Source of the DNA: Limisphaerales bacterium | GTDB taxonomy: Bacteria; Verrucomicrobiota; Verrucomicrobiia; Limisphaerales; AAA164-E04 | DNA: 64,000 bases | NCBI GenBank assembly: GCA_024761205.1 | Contig: JAMASS010000004.1 | Location: 558,001 to 622,000, forward strand | Reading direction: 5' to 3' | Part shown: positions 1 to 8,921 of the stretch, piece by piece | Layout of the letters: each line of letters opens with the position of its first letter | Position numbering within the stretch: position 1 is the first letter of the stretch | Notes under the pieces: model-generated | Told to the model about the DNA's origin: nothing | The model's database searches: none | Seen by the model: the letters and a program-made list of their open reading frames with translations, nothing else | Made by a program: the position numbers and the translations under genes

Positions 1-2184
1 ATGATCGGAAACCGAGCGGGATCGTGTTGGGCCCTGCTGTTTGGCTTTTTTGTTTTTTTGGTGGCCGTTCGTCCTTGTCAGGCCCTTCAGTTCGATGTGT
101 TCATCGGTTATGGCGGGATTGTGCGAGAGGTGGGTTGGTTTCCCGTTTCTTGCGAGGTGATGAATGATGGCGCGGCGTTTACCGGGACGATTGAAATTAC
201 GGGGACGTATTTGGGATCGAAGCAGCGCCGCAGGGTGACTCTCGAATTGCCGACTAACACTCGAAAGCGAGCCGTCATCCCCGTCTTTTATCGTGGCGGT
301 GGTCTGCCAAGTTGGGATGCTCGACTCTATGACGAAAACGGTAAATTGCAGGCGGAACAGTCCGGTGTTCGGGTAAAAGAAGTAGCCTGGGAGGGGGTGC
401 TCATGGGTTCGGTTGCTCGGACTTTTGCCGGTACGCCCAAGTTTCCAGAAATCAAAATCGGTTCCACCGTGCAGCCAGAGGTTGGTTGGATACCTCCGGA
501 ACAGTTTCCGGATACGGCGATTGCCTTGGAAGGTTTGTCGTCCATTTATTTGAATTCGGAACAGGCTCTCAAGTTCGTCAATGACCAAGTGGACGCCTTG
601 AATGGGTGGGTTGCGTTTGGCGGACATTTGATTTTGGCCATTGAGCAACCTGTAGACGTGCTGGCGACGCCGTGGCTCCAGCCCTTGTGTCCATTCCGTC
701 CGGATGGGCTGGGGCAGATTAAGGTTGGAACGGCTTTCTTCGATTGGTTGGCGAACGGTTCCCCTAGTTCCGTGCCGAGCAAGACGCCTAGTTCGATAGT
801 CCGAAATGTAGTGGATGGGGAGCAGGGCGTTTTGTCATCGGTTGCCGGGTTCGGTTATTCGCAAATACCCAGAGAGTTGGATTTTGAGAATGAGGAAATG
901 CCTATCGTTACCGGGCGACAGATTGACGGCGAGGTGCTCTTGGCGACCGAGGACGGCATTCCATTGATGATTTCCGCGAATCGTGGTCGTGGGCAGGTCA
1001 CCGTTTTGACTTTTAGTCCCGAACGAGAACCCTTTCGATCGTGGAAGAGTAAGACGTGGTTTTGGGCGAAGCTGAATCGGGTTCCTTTCGAGTGGTTTGA
1101 AGCCACTGATTTTTTTAATACGGGGGGAGAGAGTTTGGACGGTGTGTTTGGATCCTTGATTGAGAGTCGACAGGTTCGGAAGTTGCCCGTGGGTTGGCTC
1201 CTCCTGTTGTTAGTGGTCTATTTGATTATGATTGGGCCGTTTGATCATTGGTGGCTGAAAAAGATCAACCGCCAGATGCTGACTTGGATTACCTTTCCGG
1301 CTTATGTCATTTTGTTTTCGCTGCTTATCTACTTCATTGGCTATCGATTGCGCGCCGGTGAGTCGGAATGGAACGAGCTTCATATCGTCGATGTCATCAA
1401 TAGGGGAGAAGCCGCGAAAATGAGAGGCCGATCTTATGCGGCGATTTATTCGCCATTGAATGCGCGCTATGATGTCCAGTGTCCGTTGCCGGGGGCGAGC
1501 TTTCGCTCCGAGTTCCTGGCCTCCGGGGGTGGCGGACCTGAGGCTGGTGATAGCGTGATTTTGCTCTCGAATTCCGGGATGAACTCGCGAATTTTCGTTC
1601 CCGTTTGGACCAGCCAATTGTACGTGGCGGATTGGTTTCATACAGCAGAGACACCGTTTACCGTGAAGGCGACTAGTGTCCCGGACGGGATTACCGTGCA
1701 CCTTCAGAATCAGGGATCGCAGACCGTGGAATCGATTGGCGTTGCGGCAGGAGGGAAATTTTACCAACTAGCGGGCTTAGGACCTGGTGAATCGCGGATC
1801 GAGACTTTGCATCCCGCGGCCGGCCAATTCTTGAATCAGTTTGTTGACCGGCATAGCAGGAACTATTTGCCAGCGCTGACTACTCGCAAACAGGCACTGG
1901 GGACCACCATGCGAATCCATGGCGTGGGCCAAAACTCAATGGTATCGGCTTTTATCTCCCAATACAGGAGAAATCACTCCAGAGGAAATCGCTCGAGCAC
2001 TCGGGGCTTTGTGTATCCCTCTGGAATGGAATTGACTCCGGCATTGGACCGAGGTGAGGTGGTCATTTTGGCCTATTATCCAAATTATTCGCTGATTCCT
2101 TGGCTGAACGGCTTTGAGGTTGCTCGGAGCAATCGCAACACGCTGTTGAGACTGGTGGTGACGCCAACCTCAACTAGTGAGTGA
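1..2184 (+). CDS. Large membrane-anchored protein of unknown function
   Basis: A 727-residue protein. Residues 1-28 form a signal peptide (hydrophobic run LLFGFFVFLVAV, then an A-L-A-like cleavage context). A long extracytoplasmic region follows. Two hydrophobic helices lie around residues 397-415 (WLLLLLVVYLIMIGPF) and 430-447, and a second soluble domain reaches the C-terminus. I do not recognise a named family. The layout (exported N-terminal half, two central helices, C-terminal beta-rich half) is seen in proteins encoded next to ABC exporters of the Gld/Nos type. The ABC ATPase begins 52 bases downstream on the same strand, so co-transcription is likely. The signal peptide supports the ATG at base 1 as the true start, though the upstream context is cut off. 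Confidence 0.8.
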   Translation: MIGNRAGSCWALLFGFFVFLVAVRPCQALQFDVFIGYGGIVREVGWFPVSCEVMNDGAAFTGTIEITGTYLGSKQRRRVTLELPTNTRKRAVIPVFYRGGGLPSWDARLYDENGKLQAEQSGVRVKEVAWEGVLMGSVARTFAGTPKFPEIKIGSTVQPEVGWIPPEQFPDTAIALEGLSSIYLNSEQALKFVNDQVDALNGWVAFGGHLILAIEQPVDVLATPWLQPLCPFRPDGLGQIKVGTAFFDWLANGSPSSVPSKTPSSIVRNVVDGEQGVLSSVAGFGYSQIPRELDFENEEMPIVTGRQIDGEVLLATEDGIPLMISANRGRGQVTVLTFSPEREPFRSWKSKTWFWAKLNRVPFEWFEATDFFNTGGESLDGVFGSLIESRQVRKLPVGWLLLLLVVYLIMIGPFDHWWLKKINRQMLTWITFPAYVILFSLLIYFIGYRLRAGESEWNELHIVDVINRGEAAKMRGRSYAAIYSPLNARYDVQCPLPGASFRSEFLASGGGGPEAGDSVILLSNSGMNSRIFVPVWTSQLYVADWFHTAETPFTVKATSVPDGITVHLQNQGSQTVESIGVAAGGKFYQLAGLGPGESRIETLHPAAGQFLNQFVDRHSRNYLPALTTRKQALGTTMRIHGVGQNSMVSAFISQYRRNHSRGNRSSTRGFVYPSGMELTPALDRGEVVILAYYPNYSLIPWLNGFEVARSNRNTLLRLVVTPTSTSE

Positions 2185-2236
2185 GCGGCGAGGTTGAAAC
2201 CGAGCACTTTTGACAGGTTCCAGACACACTATCCAC

Positions 2237-3208
2237 ATGGAAAAAACAGATGCCACCGAGAGCCGTTCGGTCGAGTCGCCAGCGGTCGAGACCACGAAAT
2301 TGACCCGGCGGTATGGAACCATGACGGCCTTGTCGTCGTTAAGTCTGAGAGTGGAGCGCGGCGATCTCTTTGGCTTCATCGGTTCCAATGGGGCGGGAAA
2401 GACCACGACCCTCCGGATTCTCGCAACCTTTCTGACGCCGAGTGAGGGTTATGCCAAGGTTTTGGGGCACGACGTCGTTCGCGATGCTGACTCAGTGCGC
2501 CATATGATTGGTTACATGCCTGACTTTTTCGGGGTTTATAAGGACATGGAGGTGACCGAATATTTGGATTTCTTTGGTGCCTGCTACAAGATTCCCACAA
2601 AGCAGCGGGAGACCACGGTCAAGGACGTGCTCGAATTGGTGGGATTGACAGAGAAACAAGGGGCGTTGATTGGCGCGCTCAGCAGGGGAATGCAGCAACG
2701 TCTCGGATTGGCTCGCGTGTTGATTCACGATCCGAAATTGCTTCTCTTGGACGAGCCCGCGAGTGGGCTTGATCCGCGGGCTCGAATTGAAATGATGGCC
2801 ATTCTGCAGGAACTGCAACGAATGAATAAGACCATCATTATTTCATCCCACATTCTCAGCGAGCTGCAGAATCTTTGCAATCGGGTGGCGATTATTGAGA
2901 AAGGCGAATTGATTTATAGCGGCTCAGTAACCGGAGTCGCTGACCAGATGAAGTCGGAGGTGATCGTGTGGGCCAAGGTCGCGACGGATTCTGCAGCCGC
3001 GATTGCAGCGTTGAAGAGGCGGTCTGAAATTGCCGATGCCGAGGAGGCGGAAGGACGAATTCGGGTCACCATGTCGCCCTCTGCCGCCGATATCAGTTGT
3101 GTGGCCGAAATCTTGGTTCATAGCGGCGCCAAGTTAACGGAATTGCGGGAAGACACGTTGGGGCTTGAGGAGGTCTTTCTCCGAGTGACGAAAGGCGAGA
3201 CGCAGTGA
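2237..3208 (+). CDS. ABC transporter ATP-binding protein
   Basis: A 323-residue nucleotide-binding subunit. It has Walker A (GSNGAGKTTT) near residue 49, the ABC signature (LSRGMQQR) in mid-domain, Walker B with the catalytic Glu (LLLLDEPASG) and the switch His (SSHILSEL). The C-terminal extension of about 90 residues after the ABC domain is typical of the CcmA/NatA/GldA class of exporter ATPases. A TTG-initiated extension back to 2210 is possible, but the ATG at 2237 places the ABC domain normally. No permease follows; the partner is probably encoded upstream of the window or is the membrane protein before it. ATP-driven export is expected; the substrate is unknown. Confidence 0.95.
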   Translation: MEKTDATESRSVESPAVETTKLTRRYGTMTALSSLSLRVERGDLFGFIGSNGAGKTTTLRILATFLTPSEGYAKVLGHDVVRDADSVRHMIGYMPDFFGVYKDMEVTEYLDFFGACYKIPTKQRETTVKDVLELVGLTEKQGALIGALSRGMQQRLGLARVLIHDPKLLLLDEPASGLDPRARIEMMAILQELQRMNKTIIISSHILSELQNLCNRVAIIEKGELIYSGSVTGVADQMKSEVIVWAKVATDSAAAIAALKRRSEIADAEEAEGRIRVTMSPSAADISCVAEILVHSGAKLTELREDTLGLEEVFLRVTKGETQ

Positions 3209-3510
3209 GTTGCGAATCCGACAGACCTCGATGTGCGGCAATCATTGATCGCCGCTCGCTGCTTGTTGGGGACTGTCTACCAAGACGCATTTCATTCCGG
3301 AGTTTGAAATCACGGATAACGAGATGACACCGATCATTTCCTTAATTCGTGCAGTTCGAGTATCCGTGGTCAGAAGTAACCTCGGTCGCCGAGCCGTTCA
3401 GCTAGAAACGATTCCTCTGTGCTTCGTCCTCACGAGCCGATCTTAACTAATTGCTGTTTTCGCAAGGAGACAGTACCTAAGGAGGCGCTCAATTTTGTGT
3501 TCTGGGATTC
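3209..3510 (+). other. Intergenic region, no gene seen
   Basis: About 300 bases between the ABC ATPase and the next ORF. Both strands carry stops. A purine-rich AAGGAGG stands at about 3478-3484, some 26 bases before the ATG at 3511. That is too far for an ordinary ribosome binding site for that ATG, so the downstream gene may start at a CTG at 3502 or use this site poorly. Confidence 0.5.
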
Positions 3511-4113
3511 ATGAACGATTGGAAGATTCGTACTCGTTCGACTAAATGTCAGGCTTGTAGCGTTGTTTTCTCGAACGGACAGGTCTATCACACGTTGCTC
3601 GTTGATGAGCGGCATGAGTATCACCGAATTGATGTTTGTCAGGGTTGCTGGAATGGTCAGTATGGCCATGGCACCAGTGACTGCAAGGGGTTCGTCTCTC
3701 ATTGGCAGGCCAAGTTCATGCTGCCGCCACCGCCACCACCTGAGCCGATTCAAAGAGAGACGGCTGAATTGGCCTTGCGAAAACTGACCGATCTAAACGA
3801 TCGCGCCTATCGTCCAGCGTGTTTTATTCTATCAGCCATGTTGGAGCGAAAGCGAATGCTGAAGGTCCGCGAGCAGATTACCAATAAAGACGTTCGGACG
3901 TTTGTCTACGAACATGTGAAGACCGGTGACGTTTTTACCATTCACGATCCCAATCTCAAACTCAACGAACTGGAGGATATACAACGTGATGTGGCCAAGT
4001 TGCTCGAGAGCGGTGTCGACGAGTTTCTGAATTCCCGTGATGTCGATAAGGAAGACAGAGGGGCTCGAAGGGATCGCATTAGATCAAGCGAACCTGGGGC
4101 AGGAAGTTCCTGA
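3511..4113 (+). CDS. Hypothetical protein with N-terminal zinc-ribbon-like cysteines
   Basis: A 200-residue soluble protein. Two CxxC pairs (CQAC near residue 14 and CQGC near residue 44) and a further Cys near 59 suggest a treble-clef or ribbon zinc site. A proline run (seven Pro at about 71-77) separates this from a helical, charged C-terminal half that includes a KLNELEDIQRDVAKLLESG segment. No signal peptide or membrane helix. It lies 59 bases upstream of rnc on the same strand, which suggests co-expression with RNA metabolism. I do not recognise the family well enough to assign a function. The final 20 residues are unusually polar and could reflect a late frameshift. Confidence 0.75.
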   Translation: MNDWKIRTRSTKCQACSVVFSNGQVYHTLLVDERHEYHRIDVCQGCWNGQYGHGTSDCKGFVSHWQAKFMLPPPPPPEPIQRETAELALRKLTDLNDRAYRPACFILSAMLERKRMLKVREQITNKDVRTFVYEHVKTGDVFTIHDPNLKLNELEDIQRDVAKLLESGVDEFLNSRDVDKEDRGARRDRIRSSEPGAGSS

Positions 4114-4172
4114 AAGCGAGGAAAACGGAGGGACGGGAACGGTGGAGCGACTGTGGAATATACTAGGCGAGC

Positions 4173-4874
4173 ATGTCAAGCGGAAGCAGCAAAGATCAAT
4201 GGGATCGCCTGGCGGGGATCCTTGAGTATCGGTTTCAAGATCAAGATCTCCTGAAGCTTGCCCTGACTCATCCCTCCGTGGTTCAGGAGGATGAAGGGTT
4301 TTCCCAGCACAATCAACGTCTCGAGTTTCTTGGGGATGCCGTGCTGCAGGTCATCATCACCCATGATCTCTATGAGAATTTTCCGGATGCGGGTGAAGGC
4401 CCGTTGACCAAAGCCCGCGCACGACTGGTCAATCGGAGATCGCTCGCCGTCCACGCCCGTCGGTTGGGCTTGGGGGAGTATCTGCGGATCAGCCGAGGGG
4501 AGGAGATGAGCGGGGGCCGAGATCGGCAGTCCGCACTTGGGGATGCCTTTGAGGCGTTGGTGGGCGCAATCTATCTGGATTCCGGATTCGATGCTGCGTA
4601 CCGCCTGATTCGTCGCTTATTTCAGCCCGAATTGAGCGAAATCGAGTTGATCCCGAGTTTCGACAATCCGAAAGGGGAACTTCAGGAGATCCTCCAGGCC
4701 CAGTCCTCGACTCCGCCTCAGTATCAGCTCGAAGCGGTTTCCGGGCCGGATCATGATCGCCAGTTTGTTTGCGCAGTGTATCACAACGGGCGGGAACTCG
4801 GACGAGGGATTGGAAAAAGCAAGAAGGAGGCCGAGGGGCAGGCAGCACTGACGGCTTTGACGTCCCTTAGATGA
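4173..4874 (+). CDS. rnc: Ribonuclease III
   Basis: A 233-residue double-strand-specific endoribonuclease that processes rRNA precursors and structured mRNAs. The RNase III signature (RLEFLGDAVL, residues about 49-58) contains the catalytic Glu and Asp, and a second acidic patch is in LGDAFEALVGAIYLD. The C-terminal double-stranded-RNA-binding domain (about 160-230) ends with the conserved GxGxSKKEAEGQAA helix. Length is normal for the family. It is the last gene of the leading plus-strand group; a perfect palindrome lies about 70 bases downstream. Confidence 0.97.
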   Translation: MSSGSSKDQWDRLAGILEYRFQDQDLLKLALTHPSVVQEDEGFSQHNQRLEFLGDAVLQVIITHDLYENFPDAGEGPLTKARARLVNRRSLAVHARRLGLGEYLRISRGEEMSGGRDRQSALGDAFEALVGAIYLDSGFDAAYRLIRRLFQPELSEIELIPSFDNPKGELQEILQAQSSTPPQYQLEAVSGPDHDRQFVCAVYHNGRELGRGIGKSKKEAEGQAALTALTSLR

Positions 4875-5640
4875 GTGCTAGGCAATTGTGGTGTTCGGCT
4901 TGAAAAGACCGCGAAATGGACCGTTTGGGACCACCCGTGTGTGAATTTCACGCATTGTGCGTGAAATTTGTCACAGCACCCCAGATCTCAGCTCGGATTT
5001 GCCGGATTCTGGTGAATTAGCCGAGCACCGGGCTTCGTGTCGGGGAAATTCAACGATTGGCACGAAATAAGCTTTACACTGTAATGTAAGATTTCCGGTG
5101 GCATGAATGGCCTGTGTAACTGATAAGGTTTCAACGGTAGTTCGGCTCGACCACGCTGGCCAATCGAGCTGGATCGGTGGCTTTCGTGCCACCGGGTCTG
5201 TTTTTCTGAAATCTTAAAATCTGGCTCGTTAGCGAGAGGTGGTGCGATGGGCATCGTTCTCTTATTACGCCAAACGGATGATCTTGCAACTAGATGGGGT
5301 TAATCTCCACAAAGGGTACGAAGTTCGGGGTTCCAGGTTTAAAAAAACGCTGGGGAAAACGGGATTCTCAGGGTTTACGCTGTAGAATTTGCTGGTAGGC
5401 AGCGTATGCTTCGAGTCGCTCAAGTAGTCAACGATGGAAAATCCGAACACTAGAAGCTGACGAACTCAGTCGACGTTTCTGCTGCAAAGTCCTGAGTATA
5501 TATAATCCGCGGTTTTTTCTCCTCAGGGGTTAAGAATCGGACAGATGCGAATCGTTGCTGTGAGCGGATGATAGAAAGAGTCTTTATCCGCAGAAGACCC
5601 AGGCGAGCAAGCCATTTATTTCACTAGGGGAAGAATCGCC
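4875..5640. other. Long non-coding stretch between rnc and an accessory patch
   Basis: About 765 bases with no convincing ORF on either strand. It contains the palindrome listed separately. A TATAAT hexamer lies at 5501-5506, about 135 bases before the small ORF at 5641, without a convincing -35 partner at the standard spacing. The rest shows nothing I can name. Confidence 0.5.
4944..4968. repeat. Perfect 11-bp inverted repeat with 3-base spacer
   Basis: AATTTCACGCA and its exact reverse complement are separated by TTG. There is no T-tract on either strand, so it is not a canonical Rho-independent terminator. It could be a hairpin at the 3' end of the rnc transcript or a two-fold operator. 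Confidence 0.7.
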
Positions 5641-5793
5641 ATGAACGATGATACAACCAAAAAGTTGAACAAGGTAGTCCACATGAATGAATGGGAATTT
5701 TCGGATCACTTAGCGGTAAGACAGGAAAGTAGAAGAGCCCCTGAACCAAATCCCGATGCCGAAGCTGACGCACTAACCGAGGCTAGTCTTTGA
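5641..5793 (+). CDS. Small acidic hypothetical protein, 50 aa
   Basis: ATG at 5641 with a purine-rich AGGGGAAGAA seven bases or so upstream; stop TGA at 5791-5793. The 50-residue product begins MNDDTTKKLN and ends in an acidic, Ala-rich tail with no Cys and no membrane segment. It sits between rnc and the recombinase and could be a small regulator of the accessory patch or a chance ORF. The ribosome binding site and hydrophilic composition are the only support. Confidence 0.35.
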   Translation: MNDDTTKKLNKVVHMNEWEFSDHLAVRQESRRAPEPNPDAEADALTEASL

Positions 5794-5850
5794 ACGGGAT
5801 GCGGGTTGCTCGCCAACAGACGTAACACATTAGCGGGTCTATCATTAACC

Positions 5851-6810
5851 CTATAGGAAGTTTTGGCCTGCGTGGTCTTTGAATCTGTTTTGGTCGCGGA
5901 TGTATTTCATGACAGTAGCGGTGTTGGTGTGCCGGGTGACTTCCATGATTTTGTCTAGGCGGGCATTGTGCACGGCGGCGCTGGTGACGAAGCCCGCCCT
6001 CAAGCTGTGGGCAGCATATTCCTTGGGGTTTAGCCCTATCATCTCAGCATATTTCTTGACTGTCCGGGCGACATCATCGTGATGTAATTTATCTCCTCGC
6101 AAAGCTCCGTTCCGGCGCAATGTTCGGAACAGATACCCGTTTTTGATGCCTGCTTTTTTCATCCAACGGCGCAGGTGTTTGGCGGGTTGGATGTATTTTC
6201 CTTTGGGGATAGCTACTTGTTGTCCTTTGGCTTCCTGGTCTGTCTTGGACTTGCAGATGTTCACGATCAAGCCGCCACCGTCTTCTTTGGGTAGAAACTC
6301 TATGTCATCTACTTTGAGCGCACAGATTTCACTGCGGCGCAGGGCGGCTGAGAAACCTAGGGCAAGAACGGCTGCGTCCCGCAGACCTATCGTTGTGGTG
6401 CCGCAAGCCTTTATCATCTCTCGTATTTGCCTTTCTCTCAAAGCTTTTACCCGGCGGGGTGGTCGTCCCAGCTTCCGGCGCAGTCCGTTCAGGATCATCT
6501 TCACCTTGGGATGATCTGTCGGAGACGCCTTCTCGTGGTCTTTGTAACGCCGGTTAATGGCGCAGCAGATGACTGAAACTGTCCCTACCGAGAGCGGTTT
6601 GCCCGTTTCAAGGCTGGGTTTGGTGGCCTTCTCAATCAGGCAATTCGCTACAATATCCGGCGGTGCAAGCAGGGGCTCGACATTATGCCGGTTACAATAA
6701 TCAACAAAGTCTCGCCACGCTTTATCATAAGCCAACCGAGTGCTCTCGGATATAGCAGCAATCAAATACTCCTGCTGATAATCTTCTGTGCTGAATGAGT
6801 TGTCTGTCAT
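5851..6810 (-). CDS. Tyrosine recombinase (phage integrase family)
   Basis: A 319-residue site-specific recombinase. The N-terminal SAM-like core-binding domain covers residues 1-95, with a TRLAYDKAWRDFVDYC segment. The catalytic domain carries Arg158 (AALRRSE), a Lys in the beta-hairpin (KSKTD), His268-x-x-Arg271 (HSLRAG), His294 (TRHTN) and the nucleophile Tyr303 (KYIRD). All catalytic positions are present, so it may be active. Its neighbours are broken genes and small ORFs rather than phage structural or conjugation genes, so it appears to be the survivor of a decayed island. No adjacent tRNA was found to act as its attachment site. Confidence 0.95.
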   Translation of the reverse strand: MTDNSFSTEDYQQEYLIAAISESTRLAYDKAWRDFVDYCNRHNVEPLLAPPDIVANCLIEKATKPSLETGKPLSVGTVSVICCAINRRYKDHEKASPTDHPKVKMILNGLRRKLGRPPRRVKALRERQIREMIKACGTTTIGLRDAAVLALGFSAALRRSEICALKVDDIEFLPKEDGGGLIVNICKSKTDQEAKGQQVAIPKGKYIQPAKHLRRWMKKAGIKNGYLFRTLRRNGALRGDKLHHDDVARTVKKYAEMIGLNPKEYAAHSLRAGFVTSAAVHNARLDKIMEVTRHTNTATVMKYIRDQNRFKDHAGQNFL

Positions 6811-6886
6811 GCCTTTTTCTAACTCCCATTGAAAGGATCATCATGGACAATGCAGACTAGCAGGACGCCGCTGTAAGATCGGGGTT

Positions 6887-7270
6887 ATGGAATATGCGCG
6901 TCAAAAGTGGCAGTGTGCTGATCGGCGCCGAGGTCTTGAAAGGACCGTGCAGCGACTTCTGGAGAAAGTTCAGACCATCATTTCTCGGGAAATGAAAACG
7001 CTGGAGTCCGGCGATTCATTACCATCCGGCTTTCCGAGCGACGCCGTACCGTTCATTTGTGGTCTTGCATCCATCGGCGCCAAGAAATCCAGCAATGGCA
7101 CACATGTTGGAATTTGGGTTAGGCGAGACCAACATGAATTTGGCGACAAACTTCATAGCACGGCAAAAGCAGCTGATGCAGATTACGATAAAATCGGTTC
7201 CGTGGAAGGAAGATCGTCCATAATTAGTGAAAGAGGCGACCTCCATTTCAAAATTTACAATGCCATTTAG
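6887..7270 (+). CDS. Uncertain ORF in the decayed patch
   Basis: A 127-residue ORF divergent from the recombinase, starting 77 bases from its start codon. It is rich in Arg, Lys and Ser, with no signal peptide, membrane helix or motif that I recognise. The region around it contains proven pseudogenes, so it may be a relic or a chance ORF. Confidence 0.25.
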   Translation: MEYARQKWQCADRRRGLERTVQRLLEKVQTIISREMKTLESGDSLPSGFPSDAVPFICGLASIGAKKSSNGTHVGIWVRRDQHEFGDKLHSTAKAADADYDKIGSVEGRSSIISERGDLHFKIYNAI

Positions 7271-7474
7271 GACAAATCCGTAAAATGCAATATCCCAGAA
7301 AACTTAATCGACTGAGCAATGGAGTTTTGGGCAAGAGACTGATGGCGGACGGCGTGGCCCGCTATAACGGAAGCAGTGTTCCAACCAAGAATTGGGGCCG
7401 AGAATATAAATGTGTTTCCAAATGACAAGGACTTCTCAACCGTGGATGATTGTCAGGGGAAGCCTTGATTTGTC

Positions 7475-7896
7475 TTGAATGCCGAGCGTCGATATTGGGA
7501 TTCAGATTGTTTTCTCGGCTAGCTGCAAGAGGAGCATAGAAAGGCGGATTCGTGCGATCAATTTCTTAGGCATGCCAAGGCTGGAAAAATTGTAATAATA
7601 ACAGCTACATTGGCCCTAGCCGGGGTGTTGCATTTGAAAGGCAAGGAGAAAATCGATGCGGATCGCAAGGGAAAGATCGTCAACTTTTTTAAGCAGCCAT
7701 GTATCAAACCAGTTTCGGCCACATGAACAATCGTGAAAAACAGCAGGGATTTAATTGGGATCATGGCATTAAACCAAAGGACACGATTCATATAGCGACT
7801 GTTGCCCACGTTAAAGTAACGAATACATTTGATAAGGCTTTTATCGCTAAAAATCAGGAAAGAGGCAATCCGTTGATGACTATTAAACCATCTTAA
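7475..7896 (+). pseudogene. Broken PIN-domain (VapC-like) ribonuclease gene
   Basis: Read in frame from 7475, the sequence gives YWDSDCFLG, a PIN-domain first strand with its conserved acidic residue. An in-frame TAG at 7520-7522 stands where Trp is expected. It continues LQEEHRKADS...FLRHAKAGKIVIITA...HLKGKEKIDADRKGKIVNFF to a stop at 7724-7726. The protein resumes in another frame from about 7730 with WDHGIKPKDTIHIATVAH and FDKAFIAKNQERGNP, the C-terminal PIN strands and conserved Asp positions. One nonsense mutation and one frameshift therefore inactivate a VapC-type toxin gene. No antitoxin ORF was recognised upstream. Confidence 0.75.
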
Positions 7897-8061
7897 GTAA
7901 ATCAACTGGATTTCTTATAATTATGGCATGCTATTCTAGCCTAGTTCCTTCTGTTTAAGACAGTGATGATCCATCATCTCACCAATAGCTCGCACACGAT
8001 CATCAATGTGAAACAACGTGAAAAGTCACGGCAGTATCCCAGCGTGTAATGCAAGTCTTCT

Positions 8062-8430
8062 TCATGGCTTTCCTACGAAGAGTTCGCGGCACCCATTGAT
8101 CACCTGAGGATGCTCCTGGAAATTCGGCGAGGTATAAACCATTTCCAGAAGTTTGATCATGGCCTGAAAACGGTTGAGGTTTCTCTGCTGAGCCCGAAGG
8201 GTGGCGAGAATGGTGAGGACGGCTTGACGGGCGGCATTTTTACCGAACTCAAGATTAACCTCAGCGCCGACTTTCCCCGTGATCAGTGTACCCATCCGGT
8301 CGCAACGGCTCATGGCCGGAGACGGGGGGCAAGATTCCCGACTGATGACGAGGGGCTTGTAGGCCCTGACTGACTTCGGTGCGGGAGGAAGTTTTAGTCT
8401 GAGTGCCGTAAGTTTTGCTTCTGCATTCAT
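8062..8430 (-). pseudogene. Degenerate RidA/YjgF-family gene
   Basis: The N-terminus (AEAKLTALRLKLPPAPKSV, then YKPLV) and the middle (GTLITGKVGAEVNLE, KNAARQAVLTILATLRAQ) match RidA-family enamine/imine deaminases. The missing strand, ILPPVSGHEPLRPDGY, is found in the overlapping frame at about 8300-8370, so two compensating frameshifts interrupt the gene. The product stops after EHPQVINGCRELF, where the family normally continues about 35 residues to the GxLPxxxxVEI end. Truncation plus frameshifts make it non-functional. Confidence 0.75.
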
Positions 8431-8771
8431 TGGTATATCTGGTTCGGGGATTGAAGTGGGTGGGTAACGGGCCGTTCAAGACAGAAAGCCGCGATTGATG
8501 ATCGCAGCTTTCTGTGAAGTGACGTTTCGTGAATATTCTGGTGCTGGCGCTTAGTCTTCCTTGAGGCCCTTATGGCAGGCCTTACTTTCTCCAATTGGAG
8601 GTATATGCCAATCAGGTCTTTAAGTTCAGCCTCCGAAGCATTTTCTTCGCGCAGTTTGGCGACGATGGAGGTCTTGCCCTTGTGTCTCTTCTTCATGATC
8701 GAGGAAATGTTGTCCTCGTCCTTCTCATGATGATCGGCGCCAAGATTGGGCGCTAGGCGCGATGCCGTCAA
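8427..8771 (-). CDS. Uncertain ORF upstream of the RidA relic
   Basis: 114 residues, Lys/Arg-rich. An internal MKKRHKGKTSIVAKLREEN segment is faintly like the N-terminus of IS3-type OrfA transposases, but the similarity is too short to claim. Its stop overlaps the ATG of the RidA relic by four bases. It may be a relic itself; nothing else in it is recognisable. Confidence 0.25.
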   Translation of the reverse strand: MTASRLAPNLGADHHEKDEDNISSIMKKRHKGKTSIVAKLREENASEAELKDLIGIYLQLEKVRPAIRASRKTKRQHQNIHETSLHRKLRSSIAAFCLERPVTHPLQSPNQIYQ

Positions 8772-8921
8772 CGAGTGTTGTGGTGAGAGTGATCGGGAAC
8801 CAGAATATCTCTTTTCATGAAACTGGTTTGTTGACTTACGTTTGGTTAAGCACTGAAATTGACGCGGGAACTATAAGATCATTGAAGGTAGGTCAATCCT
8901 GTCGCCGGTCCAGATGGATAT

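Noticed and set aside
1210-1767. 185-codon minus-strand ORF opposite the first gene
   Set aside because: No family-like features; the plus-strand protein has a signal peptide and membrane helices and spans it.
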